Assembly (NCBI RefSeq): GCF_003634555.1
Contig: NZ_RBKS01000001.1
Span: 1,426,001-1,490,000 of the forward strand
Reading direction: 5' to 3'
DNA length: 64,000 bases
DNA from: Frondihabitans australicus
GTDB taxonomy: Bacteria; Actinomycetota; Actinomycetes; Actinomycetales; Microbacteriaceae
Shown here: one piece after another, positions 8,511 to 16,616 of the stretch
How the letters are laid out: every line of letters begins with the position of its first letter
How positions within the stretch are numbered: the stretch's first letter is position 1
Notes under the pieces: generated by a model
The model's input: only the letters and a program-made list of their open reading frames with translations
Told to the model about the DNA's origin: nothing
The model's database searches: none
Program-made: the position numbers and the translations under genes

Positions 8511-9353
8511 GTGGAACACTTTCTCCAGGCGCTCCTCCTCGGCCTCGTGCAGGGCCTCACCGAGTTCCTGCCGATCTCGTCGAGCGCGCACATCCGTCTC
8601 GTCGCCCTGTTCTTCCCGCACGCCGCGGGCAAGGAGTTCGACCCGGGCGCCGCCTTCACCGCCATCATCCAGCTCGGCACCGAGACGGCCGTCCTCATCT
8701 ACTTCTGGAAGGACGTCTCGCGCATCGTGTCGCGCTGGTTCCTGGCGCTGTTCGGCCGCCACGACCGCAGCGACCCCGACGTGCGCATGGGCTGGCTGGT
8801 GATCATCGGCACGTTCCCGATCATCATCGTGGGCGTCCTCACTCAAGACCTGATCGCGACCGACTTCCGTTCGCTCTGGCTGCTGGCCACCGTGTTCGTG
8901 GTGTTCGGCGTGATCCTCGCCATCACCGACATGTACGGCAAGAAGGTGCTCCGCTTCGAGGAGATGCGGTGGTCGCACGGCATCGGCATCGGCATCGCGC
9001 AGGTCCTCGCGCTGATCCCCGGCGTCTCCCGCTCGGGCGCCACCACGTCGGCGGGCCTCGCACTCGGCTACACGCGGCCGGCCGCGGCTCGCTACTCGTT
9101 CCTCCTCGCGATCCCGGCGGTCTTCGGCTCGGGCCTGTTCGAGGCCTACCAGGCGATCCACTCGCACGCGCACAACCCGTACAACGTCGTCGACACCGCC
9201 GCGGCGACGATCGTCGCGTTCGTCGTCGGCTTCGTCGTGATCGCCTTCTTCATGAACTACATCTCGAAGCGCTCGTTCATGCCCTTCGTCGTCTACCGCA
9301 TCGTGCTCGGCATCGTCCTGTTCGTCCTCCTGGGCGTCGGGGTGATCGGCTGA
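8511..9353 (+). CDS. uppP: undecaprenyl-diphosphate phosphatase
   Basis: A 280-residue polytopic membrane protein (UppP/BacA) that dephosphorylates undecaprenyl diphosphate, recycling the lipid carrier for peptidoglycan and other wall glycans; it also gives bacitracin tolerance. Both family motifs are present: GLVQGLTEFLPISSSAH at the N-terminus (residues 11-27) and PGVSRSGATTSAGL (about 166). About eight hydrophobic segments are visible. GTG start. The stop overlaps the mshC start (TGATG), so the two are translationally coupled, an arrangement close to the mycobacterial uppP-mshC neighbourhood. Confidence 0.95.
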   Translation: MEHFLQALLLGLVQGLTEFLPISSSAHIRLVALFFPHAAGKEFDPGAAFTAIIQLGTETAVLIYFWKDVSRIVSRWFLALFGRHDRSDPDVRMGWLVIIGTFPIIIVGVLTQDLIATDFRSLWLLATVFVVFGVILAITDMYGKKVLRFEEMRWSHGIGIGIAQVLALIPGVSRSGATTSAGLALGYTRPAAARYSFLLAIPAVFGSGLFEAYQAIHSHAHNPYNVVDTAAATIVAFVVGFVVIAFFMNYISKRSFMPFVVYRIVLGIVLFVLLGVGVIG

Positions 9354-10597
9354 TGAGGCCCTGGTCGGCTCCGTCTCTTCCCTCCCTTCCGGGCGCAGGA
9401 TCCGTGCCGCTCCTCTACGACACCGCGACCGCCTCGCTCCGACCGACCGACGTGAGTGCGGGTGCACGCCTCTACGTCTGCGGCATCACCCCCTACGACG
9501 CGACGCACCTCGGCCACGCGTCGACGTACCTCGCGTTCGACACGCTCAACCGGGTGTGGCGCGACGCCGGCGTCGCCGTGTCGTACGCGCAGAACACGAC
9601 GGACGTCGACGACCCGCTCCTCGAGCGCGCGATCGCGACGGGCGTCGACTGGCGTGAGCTGGCGGCGTCGCAGACCGACCTGTTCCGCAGCGACATGGAG
9701 CACCTGCGCGTGATCCCGCCCGACCACTACGTCGCCGTCACCGACGTCGTCGAGCGGATCGGCTCCGCCGTGGCCGCGCTCATCGACGCAGGCTTCGGCT
9801 ACAGGGTCGACACCCCCGAGTCGGCCGCGGGCGACGACGTCTACTTCGACGTGGCGCGCGCCGCCGACAGCACGTCGTGGCACCTCGGCATCGAGAGCCG
9901 ACTCGACGCCGCGACGATGCTGCACTTCTTCGCCGAGCGCGGGGGAGACCCCGATCGCGTCGGCAAGCGGAACGAGCTCGACCCGCTGCTGTGGCGCTCC
10001 GCCCGCGACACTGAGCCCTCGTGGCCGTCCGCCGTCGGCGAGGGCCGGCCCGGCTGGCACATCGAGTGCTCGGTCATCGCGCAGGACGCCCTCGGGCTGC
10101 CTCTGTCGGTGCAGGGCGGCGGCTCCGACCTGGTGTTCCCGCACCACGAGATGAGCGCCGGGCACGCCACGGCCCTCACCGGCTCGACGTTCGCGGGGCA
10201 CTTCGCTCACGCGGGCATGGTCGCCTACCAGGGCGAGAAGATGTCGAAGTCGCTCGGCAACCTCGTGAAGGTGTCGGAGCTCGTGGCGGAGCAGGTCGAC
10301 CCCCGGGCGATCCGTCTCGCGCTCCTGCAGCATCACTACCGCTCCGACTGGGAGTGGTTCGACGACGACGTCTACGCGGCGATCGCGCGGCTGACGCACT
10401 GGACCGAGTGGGCGGCGCGTGCCGAGCCCGGTGCCTCCGAGACCTCGCTTCTGCAGGAGCTGCGCGAGGCCCTCGCCGACGACCTCGACACCCCGCGTGC
10501 CGTGTCGCTCGTGGAGCGCGCCGTCCGCTCGGGGTCTGCCCCCACCGCCGTCGACGTCGCCGCCGTCGACGCCCTCCTCGGCATCCGCCTCGCCTGA
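9353..10597 (+). CDS. mshC: mycothiol ligase: cysteine--1-D-myo-inosityl 2-amino-2-deoxy-alpha-D-glucopyranoside ligase
   Basis: A 414-residue class I aminoacyl-tRNA-synthetase-like enzyme, a paralogue of CysRS. It ATP-dependently joins cysteine to GlcN-inositol, the penultimate step of mycothiol synthesis. Visible motifs are the HIGH-like THLGHA (about residue 46), zinc-ligand cysteines in YVCGITPYD and HIECSVIAQ, and EKMSKSLGN (about 296). Length matches MshC, and the tRNA-binding C-terminal domain of CysRS is absent. PWSAPSLPSLPGAG at the N-terminus is the usual MshC opening. Presence of mshC is a strong actinobacterial marker. Coupled to uppP by a one-base TGATG overlap. Confidence 0.95.
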   Translation: MRPWSAPSLPSLPGAGSVPLLYDTATASLRPTDVSAGARLYVCGITPYDATHLGHASTYLAFDTLNRVWRDAGVAVSYAQNTTDVDDPLLERAIATGVDWRELAASQTDLFRSDMEHLRVIPPDHYVAVTDVVERIGSAVAALIDAGFGYRVDTPESAAGDDVYFDVARAADSTSWHLGIESRLDAATMLHFFAERGGDPDRVGKRNELDPLLWRSARDTEPSWPSAVGEGRPGWHIECSVIAQDALGLPLSVQGGGSDLVFPHHEMSAGHATALTGSTFAGHFAHAGMVAYQGEKMSKSLGNLVKVSELVAEQVDPRAIRLALLQHHYRSDWEWFDDDVYAAIARLTHWTEWAARAEPGASETSLLQELREALADDLDTPRAVSLVERAVRSGSAPTAVDVAAVDALLGIRLA

Positions 10598-10615
10598 CTC
10601 GCCTCGCCTCCCGCC

Positions 10616-11362
10616 ATGGCCGACTTCGACGAGCTGATCCGAGAGGCGGCGGCCAGACCCGGCGGCGGATGGGACTTCTCGTGGATGGAGGGCCGGGCCT
10701 CAGGATCCGCGCCCTCGTGGTCGTACGAGTCGATGGCGCGAGACCTCGTCCGCTCGTCGGCCCGACTGCTCGACGTCGATACGGGCGGCGGTGAGTTCCT
10801 GGCCGGGCTGGCGCCACTGCCCGACGGGAGCCGCGCCACCGAGGGCTGGGCACCCAATGTCCCGATCGCGGCGTCGCGCCTCGCCCCGCTCGGAGTCGCG
10901 GTGGTGGCGAGTGCGGACGGGCTCCTGCCGTTCGACGACGCCTCGTTCGACCTCGTCCTCAACCGTCACGGCCGGCTCGACGCCGGTGAGACGGCGCGTG
11001 CCCTGCACTCCGGCGGTCGACTGCTGACGCAGCAGGTCGGAAGCGACGATTCGGAGGAGCTCAACGCGGCGCTCGGAGCCGAACGCGGTCACGAGGCCGG
11101 GAGCTGGACCCTCGAGCGGGCCGTCGCGCAAGTGGAGTCCAGCGGCCTCCACATCGAGGAGGCGCGCGAGGAGTGGCCGCCGCTCACCTTCTTCGACATC
11201 GGGGCCGTCGTGCTCCAGCTCCGGGCCGTGGCCTGGCAGATCCCCGACTTCACGGTCGATCGCTATGAGGAGCCGCTCCTCGCTTTGCACGCTCGGATCG
11301 AGCGCGATGGCTCATTCACGGTGCGCTCGCACCGCTTCCTCGTCCTCGCCTCCCGCCCGTGA
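10616..11362 (+). CDS. SAM-dependent methyltransferase (class I)
   Basis: A 248-residue cytosolic protein with a class I methyltransferase fold. Motif I is the slightly degenerate LLDVDTGGGEFLAGL (about residue 50), followed by acidic motif II in the P-N-V-P-I-A-A-S-R region and LPFDDASFDLVLNRHG (about 103), a motif IV-like segment. The family usually called class I SAM-dependent methyltransferase commonly accompanies mshC in related genomes (family knowledge, not tested here). Starts 18 bases after mshC, so it is probably cotranscribed. Substrate unknown. Confidence 0.8.
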   Translation: MADFDELIREAAARPGGGWDFSWMEGRASGSAPSWSYESMARDLVRSSARLLDVDTGGGEFLAGLAPLPDGSRATEGWAPNVPIAASRLAPLGVAVVASADGLLPFDDASFDLVLNRHGRLDAGETARALHSGGRLLTQQVGSDDSEELNAALGAERGHEAGSWTLERAVAQVESSGLHIEEAREEWPPLTFFDIGAVVLQLRAVAWQIPDFTVDRYEEPLLALHARIERDGSFTVRSHRFLVLASRP

Positions 11363-11478
11363 AGCGCGTCGTCGTCGTCGGCTCCGGTGGCTCGTCCGAC
11401 CGCCTCGTCACCCTCCACAGTCGCCGGGCCGCCGCCCGTTACCTCGCCACCATCGCCGCCTCTCGATCCGCGTCCTGA
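11359..11478 (+). pseudogene. possible 5' remnant of a P-loop kinase gene
   Basis: A 39-codon frame opens with GTG overlapping the methyltransferase stop (GTGA) and encodes KRVVVVGSGGS. This is the usual beginning of small P-loop NTPases, but the GKS/T is missing and the sequence becomes arginine-rich and ends. A translationally coupled start followed by a degenerate body suggests a decayed gene. It could equally be chance in high-GC DNA. Confidence 0.25.
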
Positions 11479-11548
11479 CTCGCCGGACGCCGAAACACCC
11501 CCGACCCGACGGATCAGGTCGCCCCACGACCAAAATGTGTCGGGTCGA

Positions 11549-11564
11549 GGGTGTCTCGACACCC
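11549..11564. terminator. terminator-like hairpin near the convergent gene end
   Basis: GGGTGTC-TC-GACACCC, a perfect 7-base-arm inverted repeat immediately past the stop of the minus-strand gene at 11573 and downstream of the methyltransferase gene on the plus strand. It could serve both directions. Confidence 0.45.
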
Positions 11565-11572
11565 GCCACGCG

Positions 11573-12064
11573 TCACATGACCTCGAAGTCGCCGGACTCG
11601 ACCACGAACCACGGATAGTACCCGTCAGGCGTCGGATCCCCGGAGTCGAAGATGAACACCCCCACGTCCAGGATGTCGACGAGCGCGCCGGTCGACCCGC
11701 GGGGTGCGCCTTCGCCGACGAACGCGTCGCTGACGAGCCGGACCGGGCTGCGGTAGATGTGGGGCGCCCGGGCGCCGGGCGCACAGATCTCGAGGCCGGC
11801 GTAGGTGATGTCTCGGCGGCGAGTCGCAAGCTCCTGCAATGCCCGGATCTCTGCGTCGACCGCCCCGGGGGTCAGGTCGCGCGGCGGGAACTCGACACCG
11901 ACGACATGGCCTCCGCACCCCGGCACGACGAAGTCGAGCCACGGCGTGAAGCCGCGCCGCGCCAGACGCGCGGCCCAGCGTGCAGCGCCCTTCTCGGTCG
12001 TCGCGCTGAAGAAATGCACGACCGCCTGCTCGCCCGCCGCCGACACCGCCCCCACCTGCTTCAC
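11573..12064 (-). CDS. hypothetical protein, RraB-like (regulator of ribonuclease E) fold possible
   Basis: A 163-residue soluble protein. The N-terminal segment AVVHFFSATTEKGAARWAARLARRGF resembles the opening strand-helix of the RraB/DUF695 group, in which an aromatic strand is followed by a helix that 'adds' or removes residues around a GF turn. The rest has several aromatic and acidic residues and ends in PWFVVESGDFEVM. No catalytic motif is visible. I prefer the GTG at 12064: the longer start at 12118 would lie only 14 bases from the divergent kinase start. The RraB-like call is a weak pattern match; treat it as a conserved hypothetical. Confidence 0.5.
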   Translation of the reverse strand: MKQVGAVSAAGEQAVVHFFSATTEKGAARWAARLARRGFTPWLDFVVPGCGGHVVGVEFPPRDLTPGAVDAEIRALQELATRRRDITYAGLEICAPGARAPHIYRSPVRLVSDAFVGEGAPRGSTGALVDILDVGVFIFDSGDPTPDGYYPWFVVESGDFEVM

Positions 12065-12120
12065 GTTGACGATGCTGTCACGCCGCCCGGCCGACGGCCA
12101 GCGGCGCACCCGCGGCACCG

Positions 12121-12132
12121 TAGGCTGGTCGG
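12121..12132 (+). promoter_or_regulatory. putative leaderless promoter of the P-loop kinase gene
   Basis: TAGGCT (12121-12126) ends 6 bases before the ATG at 12133, giving the TANNNT-N6-ATG layout of a leaderless transcript. No -35 element is evident. Confidence 0.4.
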
Positions 12133-12699
12133 ATGCTCGGACCGCTCGACCCGCTGCCGCACACGCCCCGCCGGATCGCGGTGGCCGGGGTGTCGGGGGC
12201 GGGCAAGTCGACGCTCGCGAGACGGCTGTCGCGGATCCTGCAGCTGCCGTACACCGAGATGGACGCCCTCTTCCACGGGCCCGACTGGGTGCCCCGCGAG
12301 GCGTTCGCCGCCGACGTCGACGCGTTCACCCGCGGCGACCGCTGGGTGACCGAGTTGTCGTACACGTCACAGCAGTCGTTCATCACCGAACGCGCCGACA
12401 CGGTCGTGTGGCTCGACCTGCCCTACAGCACGGTCTTCCGCCGCGTGGCGACCCGCACGGTGAAGCGCCGCATGACCCGGCAGGAGCTGTGGAACGGCAA
12501 CCGCGAAGGGCCGCTGCGCCACTTCTTCACCGACTCGGGCCACGTCGTGCGCTGGTCGATCAGCACGCGCCACAAGCTCGACGACCTGGGGGAGCGGCTG
12601 GCGCGGGAGAACCCGGCGCTGCAGGTGGTCTGGCTCACGTCACCGCGCGAGGTGGAGCAGTTCGTCGTCGCTGCGGCGCAGCATCGCGGCGAGCGCTGA
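12133..12699 (+). CDS. P-loop NTPase, adenylate-kinase/topology-modulation (FlaR-like) family
   Basis: A 188-residue nucleoside-phosphate-kinase-like protein. The Walker A motif GVSGAGKST is at about residue 20. PYTEMDALFHGPDW is the substrate-side motif of this family, ADTVVWLDLPYSTVFRRV corresponds to Walker B, and RTVKRRMTRQELWNGN is the arginine-rich lid region typical of proteins annotated as adenylate kinase or DNA topology modulation protein. The true substrate is not known for these proteins. A -10-like TAGGCT lies 6 bases upstream of the ATG, consistent with a leaderless transcript. Confidence 0.8.
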   Translation: MLGPLDPLPHTPRRIAVAGVSGAGKSTLARRLSRILQLPYTEMDALFHGPDWVPREAFAADVDAFTRGDRWVTELSYTSQQSFITERADTVVWLDLPYSTVFRRVATRTVKRRMTRQELWNGNREGPLRHFFTDSGHVVRWSISTRHKLDDLGERLARENPALQVVWLTSPREVEQFVVAAAQHRGER

Positions 12700-12729
12700 G
12701 CAAGACGGCGGAGCGCTGAGCGATAGCCG

Positions 12730-13650
12730 CTACTGCGCCGGCGGCCGCCACGGGTCGTCGCCCGACTTGCCGTCGCGGCGCCGCAGGTACCGCTCGAACT
12801 CCTGCGCGATCGCCTCGCCCGACGCCTCGGGGGAGTCGACGGTGTCGCGCGCCTGCTCGAGCTGCTCGATGTACCCGGCCATGTCCTCGTCGTCGGCGGC
12901 GAGCGCGTCGATGCCGGCCTCCCAGGCCGCGGCCTCTTCGACGAGGTCGCCGCGGGGGATGTCGACGCCGGTGAGCTCTTCGACCTTCTCGAGGATCGCG
13001 AGCGACGCCTTCGGCGACGGCGCGTTGTGCACGTAGTGCGGCACGGACGCCCAGATCGACAGGGTGGGCACGCCGGCCTCCTCGAGCGCCTGCCCGAGCA
13101 CCGACAGGATGCCGACCGGGCCCTCGTAGGTGGAGCGCTCGACGTCGAGCTCGTTCCGCACGTCGGTGTTCTCGCTGCCGACGTAGATGGAGATGGGCCG
13201 GGTGTGCGGCACGTCGGCCAGCATCGCGCCGAGGAAGACGACGCCGGTGACGTCGTGGACGTCGGCGAGGTCGACGATCTCGGCCGCGAACGACCGCCAC
13301 GAGCGAGACGGCTCGGCCCCGAGCAGCACGAGCAGACCGCCGTCGGAGGCGCCGTCGCTCGTGACGACCTCGCCCGAGACGTCGGCGACCGGCGTCGCGA
13401 CCGGGGGAGCCCCGTGCAGCAGGATCCGAGGCCACACCAGAATGGAGTTGCCCTCGTCGTCGTGAGCCGCCTGCGGCCGATTGAACTGGAAGTCGATGTA
13501 CGCCTCGCCGTCGAGCTCCGCGAGGGTCGTCATGTCGAAGGCGTCGACGAGAGCGCGTGCGACGTTGCTCGCCGCCTCACCCGCGTCGTTCCAGCCCTCG
13601 AAGGCGACGACGAGGAGGCGCCCGTCGGCGAATCGCGACGTACCGGTCAA
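12730..13650 (-). CDS. PAC2 family protein
   Basis: A 306-residue soluble protein of the PAC2 (proteasome assembly chaperone 2-like) family. It opens with LLVVAFEGWNDAGEAASNVA, the family signature, followed by an alternating strand/helix core (DFQFNRP, VVFLGAMLADVPHTRP) and the conserved SVPHYVHNAPSPKASLAIL. A charged C-terminal part (about 225-306) is typical of the actinobacterial members. Their function is unknown. Genomes with a Pup-proteasome also carry such proteins in this neighbourhood, but here no proteasome genes are seen. Divergent from the HAD gene with a 74-base gap. Length is normal. Confidence 0.9.
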   Translation of the reverse strand: MTGTSRFADGRLLVVAFEGWNDAGEAASNVARALVDAFDMTTLAELDGEAYIDFQFNRPQAAHDDEGNSILVWPRILLHGAPPVATPVADVSGEVVTSDGASDGGLLVLLGAEPSRSWRSFAAEIVDLADVHDVTGVVFLGAMLADVPHTRPISIYVGSENTDVRNELDVERSTYEGPVGILSVLGQALEEAGVPTLSIWASVPHYVHNAPSPKASLAILEKVEELTGVDIPRGDLVEEAAAWEAGIDALAADDEDMAGYIEQLEQARDTVDSPEASGEAIAQEFERYLRRRDGKSGDDPWRPPAQ

Positions 13651-13710
13651 GATGCTCCCTCACTGCGCAGGACCAGGGGTCGCCCGCGCTGACCCTCCAC
13701 GATAGACCGG

Positions 13711-13724
13711 TAGACTCGCTCGTC
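13711..13724 (+). promoter_or_regulatory. putative leaderless promoter of the HAD gene
   Basis: TAGACT (13711-13716) is followed after 8 bases by the GTG start at 13725. No ribosome binding site is visible in the remaining bases, so initiation on a leaderless mRNA is likely. Confidence 0.45.
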
Positions 13725-14456
13725 GTGACCGAAACCACTCCGGCCCTCGATGCCTCGTCGCGCGCGGCCCGGCCCCTGCCCGAGGCCGTGCTGTGGGACA
13801 TGGACGGCACCCTCGTCGACACCGAGCCCTACTGGCAGGAGTCTCAGGTGCGTCTCGTCGCCGAGCACGGCGGCACGTGGAGCCGCGAGGACGGCGACTC
13901 CCTCATTGGCTCGGGCCTCTGGCACTCCGCCAAGGTGCTCCAGGACCACGGCGTGGCCCTCGACGGTCAGGCGATCATCGACTACATGACCGACGACGTG
14001 CTGCGCGACATCCGCTCGCACCTGCCGTGGCGGCCCGGGGCCCGCGAGCTCCTGCGCGAACTGCGCGACGCCGGGGTGAAGACCGCGCTGGTCACGATGT
14101 CGTTCCGCCGCATGGCCGAGGAGATCGCCGACGCGATCGAGTTCGACGCGTTCGACCTCGTCGTCGCCGGCGACATGGTCGAGCACGCCAAGCCGCACCC
14201 CGAGGCCTACCTCGTCGCGGCCGAGCGCCTCGGCGTCGACATCACCCGCTGCGTCGCCATCGAGGACTCACCGACGGGCGCCGCCGCCGCGGTCGCCTCG
14301 GGCGCCGTGACGATCGCCGTCGAGCACCACGCCCCGCTTCCGGCCGACGGCGGGTTCCTCCGCCGCGACACGCTCACCGGGGTCACCCTGGACGACCTGC
14401 GCGAGATCCTCGAATCGGGCCGCGAGCTCGCCGCCCTTCCGGAGGGCGAGGAGTGA
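13725..14456 (+). CDS. HAD family hydrolase (beta-phosphoglucomutase-like)
   Basis: A 243-residue haloacid-dehalogenase-type phosphatase. Motif I is WDMDGTLVDTEP (about residue 22, nucleophile and acid/base Asp). The helical C1 cap follows (W-Q-E-S-Q and DYMTDDVL). Motif II is VTMSF (about 125), motif III is the Lys in HAKPHPEAY (about 150), and motif IV is CVAIEDSPTGAAAA (about 172). This is the subfamily I arrangement that acts on small sugar or nucleotide phosphates. GTG at 13725 follows a -10-like element by 8 bases. Its stop overlaps the start of the tRNA methyltransferase gene (GTGA), so the two are coupled. Substrate unknown. Confidence 0.9.
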   Translation: MTETTPALDASSRAARPLPEAVLWDMDGTLVDTEPYWQESQVRLVAEHGGTWSREDGDSLIGSGLWHSAKVLQDHGVALDGQAIIDYMTDDVLRDIRSHLPWRPGARELLRELRDAGVKTALVTMSFRRMAEEIADAIEFDAFDLVVAGDMVEHAKPHPEAYLVAAERLGVDITRCVAIEDSPTGAAAAVASGAVTIAVEHHAPLPADGGFLRRDTLTGVTLDDLREILESGRELAALPEGEE

Positions 14457-15556
14457 GCGACGCCACGGCACAGGCGCCGGGCACGCCGTCCGGCTACCGC
14501 CGCCAGAGCGGGCCCTTCCTCTACGGCGACAAGGTCCAGCTGACCGGCCCCAAGGGCCGCATGCACACGATCACGCTGACGCCGGGCGGCGAGTTCCACA
14601 CGCACCGCGGCATCATCCGCCACGACGACGTCGTCGACAAGCCCGACGGCTCGGTGCTCATCGCGTCGACGGGCGACGAATACCTGGCGCTCCGCCCCCT
14701 CCTGGCCGACTTCGTCATGTCGATGCCGCGCGGCGCCGCGATCGTCTACCCGAAAGACGCGGCGATGATCGTCACGTTCGCCGACATCTTCCCGGGGGCG
14801 ACCGTCGTCGAGGCGGGCGTGGGGTCGGGCGCCCTGTCGCTCTCGCTGCTGCGCGCCATCGGGCCCGACGGGCGCCTGGCGTCGTTCGAGCGCCGCGAGG
14901 AGTTCGCCGACGTCGCCCGCGGCAACGTCACGAGCTTCCTCGGTGCAGACCCGGAGAACTGGACGGTCACGGTCGGCGACCTGGTCGACGAGCTGCCGGG
15001 CGTCGTGCCCGACGGCGAGGCCGACCGCGTCGTGCTCGACATGCTCGCCCCGTGGGAGTGCGTCGAGGCCACCGCGAACGCCCTCCGCCCCGGCGGCCTG
15101 GTCGTCTGCTACATCGCGACCGTCACGCAGCTCTCCCGCACCGCCGAGGCGTTCCGCGCGACCGGCCTGTTCACCGAGCCCGACTCGTCCGAGACGATGG
15201 TGCGCGGCTGGCACGTCGAGGGCCTAGCCGTGCGCCCCGACCACCGCATGATCGCCCACACGGGCTTCCTCATGACCGCCCGGCGCCTCGCGCCAGGGGC
15301 CGTCCTGCCCGAGTTGAAGCGCCGCGCCTCGAAGTCTGACTTCACCGACGAAGACGTCGAGCTGTGGACCCCGGGTGCCCTCGGCGAGCGCAGCGCGACC
15401 GCGAAGAAGCTGCGGAAGACCGCCAGGCAGGCGCAGGATGCAGCGGCGAAGGCCGTGCGCGGAGACCTCCGGTTCGCAGGCGCTCCCGATCCTGCGACCG
15501 AAGCAGCCCTCGAAACAAGCACAGACACCGACGACCCCACCACCGGACAGGACTGA
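14453..15556 (+). CDS. trmI: tRNA (adenine(58)-N1)-methyltransferase
   Basis: A 367-residue enzyme that forms m1A58 in the T loop of tRNAs, stabilising their fold; the family acts as a homotetramer. The N-terminal beta-barrel domain (GPFLYGDKVQLTGPKGRMHT) precedes the Rossmann domain, which has SAM motif I VVEAGVGSGALSLSL (about residue 118), the acidic SFERREE, and the catalytic VVLDMLAPWE (about 195). The last ~60 residues are a charged, alanine-rich tail. GTG start overlaps the HAD stop. In mycobacteria the Pup-proteasome genes follow trmI; here lipoprotein genes follow after 3 bases. Confidence 0.93.
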   Translation: MSDATAQAPGTPSGYRRQSGPFLYGDKVQLTGPKGRMHTITLTPGGEFHTHRGIIRHDDVVDKPDGSVLIASTGDEYLALRPLLADFVMSMPRGAAIVYPKDAAMIVTFADIFPGATVVEAGVGSGALSLSLLRAIGPDGRLASFERREEFADVARGNVTSFLGADPENWTVTVGDLVDELPGVVPDGEADRVVLDMLAPWECVEATANALRPGGLVVCYIATVTQLSRTAEAFRATGLFTEPDSSETMVRGWHVEGLAVRPDHRMIAHTGFLMTARRLAPGAVLPELKRRASKSDFTDEDVELWTPGALGERSATAKKLRKTARQAQDAAAKAVRGDLRFAGAPDPATEAALETSTDTDDPTTGQD

Positions 15557-15559
15557 CAC

Positions 15560-16522
15560 GTGCCCTCTTTCAAGCTCACCAAGGCCATCGCCACGGCGGC
15601 CGCGATCGGGGCCCTGGTCTCGCTCTCGCTGGCCGGCTGCACCTCGTCGTCGACCACGAGCGCCGGCTGCACCGGCATGTCGTCGGGCAGCGCCTCCGAC
15701 TCGGTGAAGGTGTCGGGCTCGGTCGGGAAGGCGCCGACGGTGAAGTTCTCGTCGAAGTCGGTCGCGACGAAGACGTCGCAGAAGACGACGGTCGTCACGG
15801 GCAAGGGCGCGGTCGTGAAGAAGAACGACGTGGTCGTGTTCGGGGTGAGCCTCTATGACGGCAAGACCGAGAAGAAGGCGGTCTCGTACACGAAGTCGTA
15901 CCTGGTCACGCAGAAGTCGACCCAGCTCGCCGCGCTGATCAACGGCCTCGAGTGCTCGCGCGTGGGCGATCGCATCGTCATCGCGGGCAGCGCGAAGGAC
16001 TCCACGAACGGCAAGGGCATCTCGTCGTACAACATCGGCGCGAAGGACTCGGTCGTCTTCGTCGCCGACGTGCTGAAGGCGTTCCCCGCTCGGGCCACCG
16101 GCACGAAGGAGAAGCCGGTCGCCGGCCAGCCGACCGTGAAGCTCGGCTCGGACGGCACCCCGACGATCACGATCCCGAAGGGCACGAAGGCGCCGTCGTC
16201 GACCGTGGCGACGACCCTGATCAAGGGCTCAGGAGCGAAGGTGAAGTCGGGCGACACGGTGATGGTGCAGTACACCGGCGCCCTGTTCTCGAATGGCAAG
16301 GTGTTCGACTCGTCGTGGTCGCGCAAGCAGCCGACCGCCCTCGCGATCGCCGACGGCCAGGTCATCTCGGGCTGGGTGAAGGGTCTCGTCGGCAAGCCGC
16401 TCGGCAGCCAGGTGCTGCTCGTGATCCCGGCGAAGGACGGCTACGGCTCGACCGCGCAGTCGTCGATCCCGGCCAACTCGACACTCGTCTTCGTCGTCGA
16501 CCTGCTCGGCAAGGTCAGCTGA
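15560..16522 (+). CDS. FKBP-type peptidyl-prolyl isomerase lipoprotein with two FKBP-like domains
   Basis: A 320-residue secreted lipoprotein. The signal peptide ends in the lipobox L-A-G-C (Cys about residue 28), so Lgt/Lsp/Lnt processing is expected. Residues about 60-180 form a degenerate FKBP-like domain (VVKKNDVVVFGVSLYDGK ... DSVVFVADVLKAF). Residues about 220-320 are a canonical FKBP domain with VQYTGALFSNGKVFDSSW, VISGWVKGL and IPANSTLVFVVDLL, retaining the Tyr, Phe-Asp, Trp and Phe of the active pocket. It would catalyse proline isomerisation in extracytoplasmic proteins. GTG start after GGACAGGA. It is paired with a second, more degenerate paralogue, and both lie directly upstream of pafB. 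Confidence 0.9.
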   Translation: MPSFKLTKAIATAAAIGALVSLSLAGCTSSSTTSAGCTGMSSGSASDSVKVSGSVGKAPTVKFSSKSVATKTSQKTTVVTGKGAVVKKNDVVVFGVSLYDGKTEKKAVSYTKSYLVTQKSTQLAALINGLECSRVGDRIVIAGSAKDSTNGKGISSYNIGAKDSVVFVADVLKAFPARATGTKEKPVAGQPTVKLGSDGTPTITIPKGTKAPSSTVATTLIKGSGAKVKSGDTVMVQYTGALFSNGKVFDSSWSRKQPTALAIADGQVISGWVKGLVGKPLGSQVLLVIPAKDGYGSTAQSSIPANSTLVFVVDLLGKVS

Positions 16523-16616
16523 TCGCGGCGCCGGCCGGGGCTCGCCCCGTGTCCGGCGCCCGAAGGTCGAACCAGTAGGCTGGTCGGGCTCGCCGGCCAC
16601 CAGAGAAAGAGGATTC

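Noticed and set aside
11387-12349. 320-codon plus-strand frame across the RraB-like gene and the kinase start
   Set aside because: Wrong frame relative to the P-loop kinase and antisense to the other gene; no motif.
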